Of a DNA stretch of 64,000 nucleotides, positions 29,507 to 38,554 are shown piece by piece. Each line of letters starts with the position of its first letter. Position 1 is the stretch's first letter. The notes beneath the pieces were generated by a model, which was given only the letters and a program-made list of their open reading frames with translations, did not search any database and was not told the DNA's origin. The stretch lies in NCBI GenBank assembly GCA_003233055.1, contig QIKP01000055.1, positions 16,722 to 80,721 of the forward strand, in the 5' to 3' direction. The position numbers and the translations under genes were made by a program. Origin of the DNA: Planctomycetaceae bacterium. GTDB taxonomy: Bacteria; Planctomycetota; Planctomycetia; Pirellulales; Lacipirellulaceae.

Positions 29507-30808
29507 ATGGCCTGCCCTCCCCCCAGGACCCCCCCCATGAAGCCAACATCGCCCTCGACGCGACCCGATCCGCCCCCGACGCCCGATCCGATGGAAGAAG
29601 TGGAGCTTCGCGGCCACATCATCGACAGCCTGTTGCTTCCCAAAGTGCTCGATGCCATCCATTCCGGCGGCGGGGAGTACGAAATTCAGGAGATTGCCAT
29701 CGGCAACGGGCGGCAGGATCCTAGCTTCGCCCTGCTGAAGGTCTCCGCCCCCACGCAGGAAAATCTCGACGCCCTCCTTGCCCAGATCGGTGACCATGGT
29801 GCCGTACCCACCAAGGGGCAAGACTGCGTGATGGTCGATGCCGACCTCGATGGGGCGCTCCCGGAGGGATTCTATAGTTCCACCAATCAGCGGACCGAGA
29901 TTCGTCTCGACGGCAATTGGGTCGGCGTCGACCACCAAGAGATGGACTGCGGAATCGTTTACGACGAATCGACCGGGCGGGCAACCTGCTTGCCGATGGC
30001 CGACGTACGGCGCGGCATGAAAGTCGTCGTCGGCCATGCCGGCGTCCGCGTCTTCCCGCTCGAACGAGCCGACACCGGCAGCGCCTTCGCCTTCATGAAC
30101 AGCTCGGTTTCGACCGAAAAGCCGAAGCGCGTGGTGGTCCAAGAAATCGCGAGTGAACTGTTCCAAAACCGTAGCGGCGAGGGAAAAAGTCTCGTGGTGG
30201 GAGGGCCGGCCATCGTGCATACGGGCAGCGGACCACTGCTGAGCGAACTGATCCGCCGAGGCTACGTCGACAAACTGTTTGCCGGCAACGCGCTGGCGAC
30301 CCACGATATCGAGCAGGCGCTCTTCGGCACAAGTTTGGGAGTCCACCTGAGCGACGCCAGACTGGCCGAGGCAGGGCATGAGCACCACTTGCGGGCGATC
30401 AACCGGGTTCGCCGCGCCGGTTCGATTCGTGCAGCGGTTGAGTCGGGCTGGCTAAAGAGCGGCATCATGTACGACTGCGTGAAGCAGGACGTCGAGTTCC
30501 TGCTCGCCGGCAGCATCCGCGACGACGGCCCCCTACCCGACGTCGAAACCGACATGGCCCGCGCGCAGCAGCAAATGCGCGAAGCGATCCGCGACATCAC
30601 CTTTTGTCTGACCATCGCTACGACACTCCACTCCGTCGCGGTTGGCAATGTGCTCCCGGCGTGGGTCAAGGTTGTCTGCGTCGATATCAACCCCTCGACC
30701 GTCATCAAGCTTTTGGATCGCGGCAGTTTCCAGACAGTCGGATTGGTGACCGATGTAGAGCCCTTCTTGCGCTCGTTGCTTTCGGAGTTGGATGACCTGG
30801 AGCGCTGA
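29507..30808 (+). CDS. TIGR00300/LOR-SDH family protein, ornithine cyclodeaminase-type (AgrE-like)
   Basis: MEEVELRGHIIDSLLLPKVLDAIHSGGGEYEIQEIAIGNGRQDPSFALLKVSAPTQENLDALLAQIGDHGAVP...VVGGPAIVHTGSGPLLSELIRRGYVDKLFAGNALATHDIEQALFGTSLG. Confidence 0.85.
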   Translation: MACPPPRTPPMKPTSPSTRPDPPPTPDPMEEVELRGHIIDSLLLPKVLDAIHSGGGEYEIQEIAIGNGRQDPSFALLKVSAPTQENLDALLAQIGDHGAVPTKGQDCVMVDADLDGALPEGFYSSTNQRTEIRLDGNWVGVDHQEMDCGIVYDESTGRATCLPMADVRRGMKVVVGHAGVRVFPLERADTGSAFAFMNSSVSTEKPKRVVVQEIASELFQNRSGEGKSLVVGGPAIVHTGSGPLLSELIRRGYVDKLFAGNALATHDIEQALFGTSLGVHLSDARLAEAGHEHHLRAINRVRRAGSIRAAVESGWLKSGIMYDCVKQDVEFLLAGSIRDDGPLPDVETDMARAQQQMREAIRDITFCLTIATTLHSVAVGNVLPAWVKVVCVDINPSTVIKLLDRGSFQTVGLVTDVEPFLRSLLSELDDLER

Positions 30809-30826
30809 GGAACTACAACGCTGCGT

Positions 30827-30851
30827 CCGACGAGGCGTAGCTCGTCGGCTA
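30827..30851. repeat. CCGACGAG-GCGTAG-CTCGTCGG hairpin element
   Basis: ccgacgaggcgtagctcgtcggcta; identical to 522-546, variants at 50087, 50138 and 55182. Confidence 0.8.
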
Positions 30852-30881
30852 TCCTTCCCCTTTCCCCCTCATCCGTTCGCC

Positions 30882-31700
30882 ATGCCTCGAATCTTAATGT
30901 GTCGGCCCGATTTTTTTGGGATCGAGTACGAAATCAATCCTTGGATGAATGTCCAGGTGGCCGTCGACCCTGCGCAGGCGATGTCGCAGTGGAATGGGCT
31001 GCATGACTTGCTGCTTGCATTGGGTGCCGAGGTGGAGCTGCTCCCGCCGGTCGAGGGGTTGCCTGATTTGGTCTTCACCGCCAACGCGGGGTTGATCTAC
31101 AAACGTCGAGCGATTCTCTCGCGTTTTCGGCATGCGCAGCGACAAGGCGAGTCGCCTCACAACCGCCGATGGTTGGAGGAGAAGGGTTTTGAGATCGTGG
31201 ACTTTGACGACGGGCAAGATTTCGAAGGGGCGGGCGACGCGCTCTTCTGCGGCGATACCCTCTTTGCCGGTTACCGAATGCGCAGTGACGCGACGTGCCA
31301 TCAGCAGATTGGCGCAATGCTCGGTGTCCGAGTCCTCCCGGTCGAGCTGGTCGATACCCGCTACTACCACATCGACACCTGCTTCTGCCCTCTCACCACG
31401 GAGGAGGCGATTTGGTACCCACCGGCGTTTGACGACTATGGCCGCCAAGTGATCGAGGCGGCGATCCCGCACTTGATTGCCGTCGAGCAAATCGAAGCGG
31501 AGCGATTCGCCTGCAACGCCGTGGTGGTCGGACGAAAGGTCGTCACCAACGCCGGCTGTCCCCAACTCCACGGCGAGCTCACTTCGCGCGGTTACGAACC
31601 GACCGCGACGCCACTCGACGAATTCGTCAAAGCGGGCGGCAGCGCCAAATGCCTCACACTCCGCCTCGACGGAGAAGAAGCCGCCAGCTGGCGAGGATAA
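30882..31700 (+). CDS. amidinotransferase-fold arginine dihydrolase/deiminase-like protein (ArgZ N-domain / DDAH-like)
   Basis: MPRILMCRPDFFGIEYEINPWMNVQ...LPDLVFTANAGLIYKRRAILSRF...DFEGAGDAL...YYHIDTCF...GGSAKCLTLRL (catalytic E/D, H, C). Confidence 0.85.
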   Translation: MPRILMCRPDFFGIEYEINPWMNVQVAVDPAQAMSQWNGLHDLLLALGAEVELLPPVEGLPDLVFTANAGLIYKRRAILSRFRHAQRQGESPHNRRWLEEKGFEIVDFDDGQDFEGAGDALFCGDTLFAGYRMRSDATCHQQIGAMLGVRVLPVELVDTRYYHIDTCFCPLTTEEAIWYPPAFDDYGRQVIEAAIPHLIAVEQIEAERFACNAVVVGRKVVTNAGCPQLHGELTSRGYEPTATPLDEFVKAGGSAKCLTLRLDGEEAASWRG

Positions 31701-31800
31701 ACGCCCCACCGCTTGCGTCTTCGCGGGGGCAATGTTGCGTCCCTTTCCACGACACGTCCCTTTCCACCCCATCGTGAACCTCCAGCGGAAAGCCTCTCCC

Positions 31801-32247
31801 ATGCGTCACGACCCGTTTCTTGAAGCCGCAGTAGCCGAAGCCCGGCAAGGCCTTGCCGAAGGAGGCATTCCGATTGGCTCGGTGCTCGTCGTCGATGGCC
31901 AGATTGTCGGGCGGGGCCACAATCGCCGCGTTCAGCGGGAGAGCGCCACCTTGCATGCTGAAATCGACTGTCTCGAAAATGCCGGTCGCCTTGCGCCGGC
32001 CGACTACCGCCGGAGCGTCCTCTATTCCACGCTCTCGCCCTGCGACATGTGCAGCGGAGCGGTGCTGCTTTACGGCATCCCCAAGGTGGTCGTCGGCGAG
32101 AGCCAAACCTTCCAAGGCCCCGAGGCGTACGTCCGCCAGCATGGCGTCGAACTCGAAGTCGTCGACCATCCCGAGTGCAGGTCGCTGATGAAGCAGTTTA
32201 TCCAACAGCACCCGGAGCTTTGGAACGAAGACATCGGGGAAACATAG
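31801..32247 (+). CDS. cytosine deaminase, fungal (FCY1)-like nucleoside deaminase family
   Basis: HAEIDCLENAGRL...LYSTLSPCDMCSGAVLLYGIPKVVVGES...MKQFIQQHPELWNEDIGET; zinc HAE/PCxxC motifs. Confidence 0.85.
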   Translation: MRHDPFLEAAVAEARQGLAEGGIPIGSVLVVDGQIVGRGHNRRVQRESATLHAEIDCLENAGRLAPADYRRSVLYSTLSPCDMCSGAVLLYGIPKVVVGESQTFQGPEAYVRQHGVELEVVDHPECRSLMKQFIQQHPELWNEDIGET

Positions 32248-32258
32248 CCTCCGGCTTC

Positions 32259-32438
32259 GTAACCGTTCACGAGTCGGAAGCGAGGGAACCACGAATCGAA
32301 GGAATGGCCGCAGATAAGCGCTGATAGACGCAGATAGATGGGGGGCAGTTCCAGACAATTCGTTGCATCGAGACTTCTCGCCGGAGGAGCCAAGGAGAGG
32401 AACACTAATTTTTGCTAATCAAATTAGCGTCGATTAGT
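32259..32438. repeat. composite intergenic repeat, copy B (inverted relative to A and C)
   Basis: gtaaccgttcacgagtcggaag..gaaccacgaatcgaaggaatggccgcagata..gacgcagatagatg..caaattagcgtcgattagtg aligns to the reverse complement of the right half of copy A. Confidence 0.8.
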
Positions 32439-32527
32439 GCGAGCCGCACACGCATGTTCCGGTCACGGCGCTGCTATTTCAGCGTCCAACGATTGCCTTG
32501 GCGGAACATCCGAGTGATCACTGCTCT
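32434..32527. repeat. 95-bp structured intergenic repeat, copy 2
   Basis: One mismatch over about 88 bp versus 21840-21934. Confidence 0.85.
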
Positions 32528-32626
32528 AGTCGTGTCGATTCGTCCGATTCGTGGCTTTCCCTGCCTTGGATTTTGTGAACGGTTACCCGGCTTCTGCGCG
32601 GAGCCATCGCAGAAAAAAACCGCCGA

Positions 32627-33979
32627 CTAGGGGAGTAGCTCGCCAGCGGGTAGCGGCTTGATCTGGATGTTCCGCCAGCGGATTTGGCCTTCTCGCCCGC
32701 TATGGACCTGCAGGGCGATGAACCCGCTCGGCGTGAAGTCGTCCGGATCGGTGTCGGTGTAGTCGCTGCACGGCACACCGTTGAGCCAGGTCTGCAATCT
32801 CCGATCTTGCGCCTTGATGACGAAGGTATTCCACTCGTCTTTCTTGAAGGCGCCTCGTGCCTCTTTGTTGGCCGGTCCGAAAAGAGGAAAGAGCCAACCG
32901 CGACGCGACTCGTCATAGATTCCCGCAGAATAGGAACGGTCGCTCGGATCGATTTCGCACTGGTAGCCAAAGACGCGTCCATCACCCTCCTGCTGGTTCG
33001 ACCGAAACTGGATGCCGCTATTGCCAAACAGGTCGTATTTCGCCTCGACCGTGAAGACGAAGTTGTCAAACGTCTTCTCGGTTCGCAGGAAGCCGTTCGA
33101 CTCGCCTGGCACGCAGGTGCCGACGACGCATCCTTCCTCGACTCGGTACTTCATTTTTCCATTGACGACTTTCCAGCCATCGAGCGTTTGGCCATCGAAC
33201 AGTGACACGAACCCCTCGGCGTCGACATTCGGTACGGGCTCGACTTGGCCGATTGGTTTGGCCGCGTAGAGTTTGGGAGAAAAGTCTCTATTGGTTTTGT
33301 TCGACCAAATTTTGATGTTGTCGATCATCCCGGTGTCGTCGAACGAGCCAAACCCGATCTGCCCGTTGCCGAAGGTCTTGTCGTCGGCCGTCATGATCGG
33401 CTTGGTCATGTCGTCGTAGTAGACGGCAATCGTTCCCACCCTGGCGTCCCGTTCGACACGAACAGAGTGCCACTGTTTTTGGCCCCAGTCGGCCCCGCTC
33501 GTGGTGGAGGTCGATATCTTGGTTCGCGGCTTGTTGTTGACGATGAACAGGTTGTGGGCGTGGGCGTCGGTCTTCGTGGCGATGTGGCTGTAGTAATAGT
33601 GCGACGGATCGACGAGTCCGAAGAAGAGGCACATGTCCCGATGGCCATAGTCTCTGCCCGTTTGGAGCAGGTCGACTTCAAGGATGAAATCGCCGAACCG
33701 AGCGGTGTTGATGGCGGCGATGTTGCGTGGCGATTGGTGCAGCGGCTCGTATCCGCTTAGGCCGTAGAGCTCCAACACCCCCGAACCATCGTGCTGAGCC
33801 AATCGCCAAGCGCGCGGATCGGTAAAGCGAAAATCGTTGGTTGCCGATGCCTCTTCAAAGTCTTGCTCGTAGACAAGTTGGTAGCCCTCAGGAACACCGG
33901 TGGCGGCGGACGCCGCCGTTGCGGTCCCGATTAGCAGAGCGAAGCAGAGGAAAGTAGTGACTCGCTGGCGCAGTAGCAT
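32627..33979 (-). CDS. secreted DUF1080 (3-keto-disaccharide hydrolase-like) protein
   Basis: Signal peptide MLLRQRVTTFLCFALLIGTATAASA; FVSLFDGQTLDGWKVVNGKMKYRVEEGCVVG...GFIALQVHSGREGQIRWRNIQIKPL. Confidence 0.9.
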   Translation of the reverse strand: MLLRQRVTTFLCFALLIGTATAASAATGVPEGYQLVYEQDFEEASATNDFRFTDPRAWRLAQHDGSGVLELYGLSGYEPLHQSPRNIAAINTARFGDFILEVDLLQTGRDYGHRDMCLFFGLVDPSHYYYSHIATKTDAHAHNLFIVNNKPRTKISTSTTSGADWGQKQWHSVRVERDARVGTIAVYYDDMTKPIMTADDKTFGNGQIGFGSFDDTGMIDNIKIWSNKTNRDFSPKLYAAKPIGQVEPVPNVDAEGFVSLFDGQTLDGWKVVNGKMKYRVEEGCVVGTCVPGESNGFLRTEKTFDNFVFTVEAKYDLFGNSGIQFRSNQQEGDGRVFGYQCEIDPSDRSYSAGIYDESRRGWLFPLFGPANKEARGAFKKDEWNTFVIKAQDRRLQTWLNGVPCSDYTDTDPDDFTPSGFIALQVHSGREGQIRWRNIQIKPLPAGELLP

Positions 33980-34161
33980 CCGAGGTGTCCCTTCGATGGT
34001 GGTAAGTTCGAGGGAGTCGTAGACCGGTAATGTCCCATCCCCACGGACTCCTGTCGTCCCAGACAAGGATACGGAATCCAAACCCATGCCTGCCGCCCTG
34101 GGCTCACCGTGTGAGCCCTCCTCCGTAGATTCGCAGCTTGCCAGGATTCGACGTGCTTCGC

Positions 34162-35475
34162 TCACCCCACGCCGACCGCTAAGACCGACGCCTGTCCCTG
34201 TGGCGTGACACTCAGGTTCAAGAAGCTCTCGCCGACCGACATTTGGCCATCGGCGATGCGCACCGGGCAGTCGGGGTCGGGTGCGTTGTAGTTGAGCACG
34301 CGTGGCAAGTGATTGTGCTGCATAGCGAGCAAGCTGCCGATGAGTTCCACCGCGCCGCTGCCAGCCCCCAGGTTGCCGAAATAGCTCTTCATCGCGGTGA
34401 CCGGAACGGTGGAAGCAGCCCCCGCCAGCAGATCGACCAAGGCACCTGCTTCGTCCCTATCGCGCTGACGGGTGGCGAGGCCATGGGCGTTGATGTGACC
34501 AAGGCCTGCTGGCACCAGATGGGAATCGGCGAGTGCCGCGCGCATCGCGCCGGTCAGCGCACGCCGGCAGTCGCCTTGAAGCTGGCGATTGGCGACCATG
34601 CTGGAACCGATGCCGAGGACCTCACCATAAATTTTTGCGCCCCGTGCTTCGGCAGCCGACCGCTCTTCGAGAACCACGACCCCTGCCCCTTCCCCCGCCA
34701 CCATGCCGAGGCGATTCTTGTCGAAGGGTCGGCAGGCAGTGGCGGGATCGCAATCGCCGGTCGCCAGTTCTTCGGTCTGTATGGCGTGGATCGCTTGCAT
34801 CGGAAGGATGCGAGTCCCTGTGGCACCGGCAAGCATCACGTCGGCGTGGCCTCGGGCGATGGTTCGGAAGGCCTCGCCGATCGCCATGTTCGATGCGGCC
34901 TCGCGGAGTGTGAGCGAGTTGTTAGGGCCGCGTAGGTCGTGGAGGATCGCGATGTGGCTCGCCGGCATGTTGGGCAGGTACTTGAGCATCCAGAGCGGCG
35001 TCATCTTTTCGAGACCCTCTGCGCCCCAATGCCCAAAGTCGAATTTTTCGTCCGTCGTGCAGGCGTTGATGCCGTCGGCGTAGTCTTCTGGGAGCGTGAG
35101 CATGTAGTCGCTTCCAAGCACGACTCCCGATCGCTCAGGCTCGGGCAAGCCATCGGCAAACTGGGCGTCGGCGATGGCGTGACCGGCAGCGGCAACCGCC
35201 ATTTGGGTCTCGCGGCACATTACCTTGAGCCCTTTGCGGATCATCTTCTTCCGCGACTTTTCGAGATCGCCAAAGTCTGCGATGTCGCCAGTAAATTGCC
35301 GGCACTCACCCGCGTAACGCATCGACGAACCAGCCGGAATCGTCTGGCACTCGGTAACGCCGCTACGCCCCGACTCGAGCGAGGCCCAAACATCGCTCGG
35401 CGTATTCCCGAGCGGGCAAACCATGCCCAGGCCGGTGATGACTACTCGTCGCTCTTTGGAAGAAGCAATACTCAT
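34162..35475 (-). CDS. beta-ketoacyl-ACP synthase family protein (FabF-like paralog)
   Basis: RRVVITGLGMVCPLGNTPSDVWASLESGRSGV...INAHGLATRQRDRDEAGAL...KSYFGNLGAGSGAVELIGSL. Confidence 0.85.
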   Translation of the reverse strand: MSIASSKERRVVITGLGMVCPLGNTPSDVWASLESGRSGVTECQTIPAGSSMRYAGECRQFTGDIADFGDLEKSRKKMIRKGLKVMCRETQMAVAAAGHAIADAQFADGLPEPERSGVVLGSDYMLTLPEDYADGINACTTDEKFDFGHWGAEGLEKMTPLWMLKYLPNMPASHIAILHDLRGPNNSLTLREAASNMAIGEAFRTIARGHADVMLAGATGTRILPMQAIHAIQTEELATGDCDPATACRPFDKNRLGMVAGEGAGVVVLEERSAAEARGAKIYGEVLGIGSSMVANRQLQGDCRRALTGAMRAALADSHLVPAGLGHINAHGLATRQRDRDEAGALVDLLAGAASTVPVTAMKSYFGNLGAGSGAVELIGSLLAMQHNHLPRVLNYNAPDPDCPVRIADGQMSVGESFLNLSVTPQGQASVLAVGVG

Positions 35476-35684
35476 AGCTTGGCAGCATAGCAAAACCGGG
35501 CGATCGTAGCACGGGACCCCGTCCCGGGTTGCTTGCGTCCCGACTCAGGGCATCTCGACTCGACTCACCTCGACTCGGGGCAACGACCCAAGCTGCGAGA
35601 GCTTTACTGCCCGTCTCAAAACTGTTGGGCGGTGCGGAGTTTCTCGGCCGCTGGATACCTCCAAGCAGGTTCTGGGAGAGGCTT

Positions 35685-36959
35685 TTAGTACCGCCCGTGG
35701 AAACTGGCGGGGCCGCGGAGGGCGGTCGACACCGGGGCGTTCGGGGCGGCGGGTGGGAGGAGACTCCCTTTGGCTTCGATGAACAGGAGAGCGTCGGCCC
35801 GGGGGGGCGTCTTGAGCATCGGGAGGGCCGCCGTGAGCGGGTTCCCCTTCGTCGGCCCGGGTGTGCCAATCACGCCCATCGAAAGCAGCAGCACCTGCCC
35901 GGTCGGCCAGCGAAATCGCTCGTGCAAATTCGCCATCGTCACCTGCGGCACCTCGATCTCCATCCGTTGGTTGGGCGCGACCGGTGTCGGGATGTCGAGC
36001 TTCACCGGCAGCATTTTCTCAACCTGCTGGAGCCGCAACTTCACCACGGCGTCGGCGGTCGCTTTGTCGAGCGCAAGCAACGGGCTAAACTCCAGCGAAA
36101 AACCTTCTTCGAGTTGGCCTTGCTCCGGCCGAAATCCTGGCCAAACGTTGCCGGTGGGCACCACCCCTTTGATGTAACTCCGGGGACGCATCGTCGAAAT
36201 GACGATCGACTTCCCGTTGCCGACCAATTGTTGGGGCGAGTTGTATTCGCGATAGTCGGTGCGGCGAGTGAGATCGGAAAGAAGGAGGGCCGCGTTTTCT
36301 TTCGGCATGATCCAACCTTGCACGCCGGGCGACTGGACCGGAATCGCGTTCATCAGCGGCAGCGCCTTGGTACGCCAGTTCGGATTGACAACCGTCGCCA
36401 CCCGGAGCGAAAATGCCTCGGCTTGCGACTGCTGATTGACAAACCGGTCGACAATGTCGGCGACCAGCAATTGCATCTCAGGCGTGTGGTAGACCTTCAA
36501 AGTCTCGCGATTGGCACTCAAGATGCCAAGCGGTTGAGCATGCCATGCTTCGTAGCCAGTCTCGCGAAGAATCCAATCGACGATCGCCTGCTCCGGCTTC
36601 GCGACCTCTTGGGCACGGGCCGTGTAAGGGCGAATGTCGTACTCTCGCCAAACTTGCCCATGGTCGCGGGGGAGCGTCCCCGAGCCTTTGGCGACGCGCG
36701 CCCGCGTGGGAGGGACTTGGGTAATGGGACGGAGACCGCCCGAGGGCACGGCCGCAGGTTGGATCGGCGTGATGGGCCTGCTCGCAGCGGGTGCCACGGT
36801 GGCGGAGCTGCCGGCGTACCGATTCGTGGTACTCGGTGCAGAAGCAGCAGGCGCATTCGACGCCTGCCAACCCGTCGGTTGTTGAGCCACCGCTGGAAGG
36901 GCAGCGACCGCCACTAGGAGCATCGCGCCCAACAGGATTTCTTGGCAAGGCTTGCGCAT
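35685..36959 (-). CDS. secreted hypothetical protein, possibly with secretin/STN-like region
   Basis: Signal peptide MRKPCQEILLGAMLLVAVAALPAVAQ; complete ORF; family not firmly recognised. Confidence 0.6.
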   Translation of the reverse strand: MRKPCQEILLGAMLLVAVAALPAVAQQPTGWQASNAPAASAPSTTNRYAGSSATVAPAASRPITPIQPAAVPSGGLRPITQVPPTRARVAKGSGTLPRDHGQVWREYDIRPYTARAQEVAKPEQAIVDWILRETGYEAWHAQPLGILSANRETLKVYHTPEMQLLVADIVDRFVNQQSQAEAFSLRVATVVNPNWRTKALPLMNAIPVQSPGVQGWIMPKENAALLLSDLTRRTDYREYNSPQQLVGNGKSIVISTMRPRSYIKGVVPTGNVWPGFRPEQGQLEEGFSLEFSPLLALDKATADAVVKLRLQQVEKMLPVKLDIPTPVAPNQRMEIEVPQVTMANLHERFRWPTGQVLLLSMGVIGTPGPTKGNPLTAALPMLKTPPRADALLFIEAKGSLLPPAAPNAPVSTALRGPASFHGRY

Positions 36960-37124
36960 GAGTCACGTACTCCGTCCGTGGATTGAGTGATCGGTTCCGC
37001 ACCGGTAGCGAGGGCGGGGAGTATAGGAGCGGCCGGCAAATCGCACAAGATCGGCAAAATTTGGTCGCCAACGAGCGCCGCCGCCCCGCTACAGGGGGAC
37101 TCGTCGGACGCCGAGAAGGACTCC

Positions 37125-37150
37125 TAGCCCCGACCAAGCTTGGTCAGGGC
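37125..37150. repeat. palindromic element with CCAAGCTTGG core, copy 3
   Basis: tagccccgaccaagcttggtcagggcgg, about 23 bp beyond the fabF stop. Confidence 0.7.
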
Positions 37151-37172
37151 GGCGTTGCACCCCTACTTTGCG

Positions 37173-38408
37173 TTACACCCGGCCCGCGATGATCGAGGCA
37201 TTATGCCCGCCGAAGCCGAAGCTGTTGCTCATGACGACCTGGAGTGGTTTTTCTTGGGGAGTGTTCGGCGTGTAGTTGAGGTCGCACTCAGGGTCGGAGT
37301 TTTCGAGATTGATCGTGGGGGGGCAGACGCCTTGCTGGAGCGCCTTGATGCTGAGAATGATTTCGACGCCGCCACTCGCGCCTAAGAGATGCCCCAAGTG
37401 GCTCTTGGTGCTCGAGACATTGAGCTGGTAAGCATGGTCGCCGAAGACGTTTTTGATGGCGGTTGTTTCGGCTTTGTCGCCGAGCGGGGTGCTGGTGCCA
37501 TGAGCGTTGATGTAGTCGACGGCATCGGGATTCAGCCCCGCGTCTTCGAGAGCCCCCGACATCGCTCGCGAGGCCCCCGTGCCATGCGGGTCGGGCTGGG
37601 TGATGTGGCCGCCATCGCCGCTCGCACCGAAGCCGAGAATCTCTGCATAAATCTCCGCACCGCGTGCTTTGGCGTGCTCATATTCTTCAAAGACCACCAG
37701 TCCCGCCCCTTCGGCCATGACGAACCCATCGCGGTCGGCATCGAACGGCCGGCTCGCAGCTTGGGGGTTGTCATGGCGTGTGCTGAGCGCTCGCATGTTA
37801 GAAAACGCCGCGACGCCCATCGGAGTGCAGGCCGCTTCGGCACCGCCGGTGATGATGATATCGGCTACGTTGTGCTGGATCGCTTGGAAGGCGGAACCCA
37901 TGGCATTGGTCGCGCTCGCGCAGGCCGTGACGACGGCGAAATTGATTCCCCGAAGACCGTAACGAATCGAAACGTGCCCCGAGGCCGCGTTGACCATCAG
38001 CTTAGGGATGGTGAAGGCGGAAACTTTGTCGGGCCCTTTGGCCAGGAGCCGCCCGACCTGGTCCTCGATCTCGTTGAGCCCGCCGATGCCCGATCCGATG
38101 ATCACTCCGCACCGAAACAGGTCTTCCTTGGAAAAATCGAGGCCGGAGTCGCTCACCGCGTCGATTCCACTGACCACGGCGAACTGCGAGAAGCGGTCGA
38201 TACGTTTCGCTTCTTTTCGTTCGATGTAACCCTCGGTACTCCAGTCGTAGATATCGCCCCCGAAGCGGACTTTGTGCCGCTCGGTGTCGAAGACGCGCAG
38301 CTCGTGAATGCCACTCTCTCCGGCAAGAATCTTTTGCCAAAGGTCGTCGACTTTGAGGCTGAGCGACGTAACCGCTCCCATCCCGGTGACTACCACGCGC
38401 CGTTTCAT
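37173..38408 (-). CDS. fabF: 3-oxoacyl-ACP synthase II
   Basis: MKRRVVVTGMGAVTSLSLKVDDLWQKILAGESGI...VVTACASATNAMGSAF...INAHGTSTPLGDKAETTAIKNVFG...STKSHLGHLLGASGGVE. Confidence 0.95.
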   Translation of the reverse strand: MKRRVVVTGMGAVTSLSLKVDDLWQKILAGESGIHELRVFDTERHKVRFGGDIYDWSTEGYIERKEAKRIDRFSQFAVVSGIDAVSDSGLDFSKEDLFRCGVIIGSGIGGLNEIEDQVGRLLAKGPDKVSAFTIPKLMVNAASGHVSIRYGLRGINFAVVTACASATNAMGSAFQAIQHNVADIIITGGAEAACTPMGVAAFSNMRALSTRHDNPQAASRPFDADRDGFVMAEGAGLVVFEEYEHAKARGAEIYAEILGFGASGDGGHITQPDPHGTGASRAMSGALEDAGLNPDAVDYINAHGTSTPLGDKAETTAIKNVFGDHAYQLNVSSTKSHLGHLLGASGGVEIILSIKALQQGVCPPTINLENSDPECDLNYTPNTPQEKPLQVVMSNSFGFGGHNASIIAGRV

Positions 38409-38488
38409 CGTTGAGCTTTCTGGGTAGGGGAATGCAGCTCCACACTCCGTGCGGAGAACTTACCCTACGGAGTAGGGTGGTACGAAAC

Positions 38489-38521
38489 GAAAAAAAGGCG
38501 CACGATCGTGGAGCGTGCGCC
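38489..38521 (-). terminator. Rho-independent-type terminator downstream of acpP
   Basis: On minus strand ggcgcacg-ctccacgat-cgtgcgcc (8-bp perfect stem) followed by TTTTTTT. Confidence 0.85.
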
Positions 38522-38554
38522 CAGATTTTTCCACGAACAATCTGCCGACAAGGG

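Noticed and set aside
34162-35475. Possible polyketide/aryl-polyene cluster because of a second KAS-like enzyme
   Set aside because: No CLF partner, ketoreductase, ACP or tailoring enzymes adjoin it. Its neighbours are DUF1080 and a secreted hypothetical, so a biosynthetic cluster is not supported.
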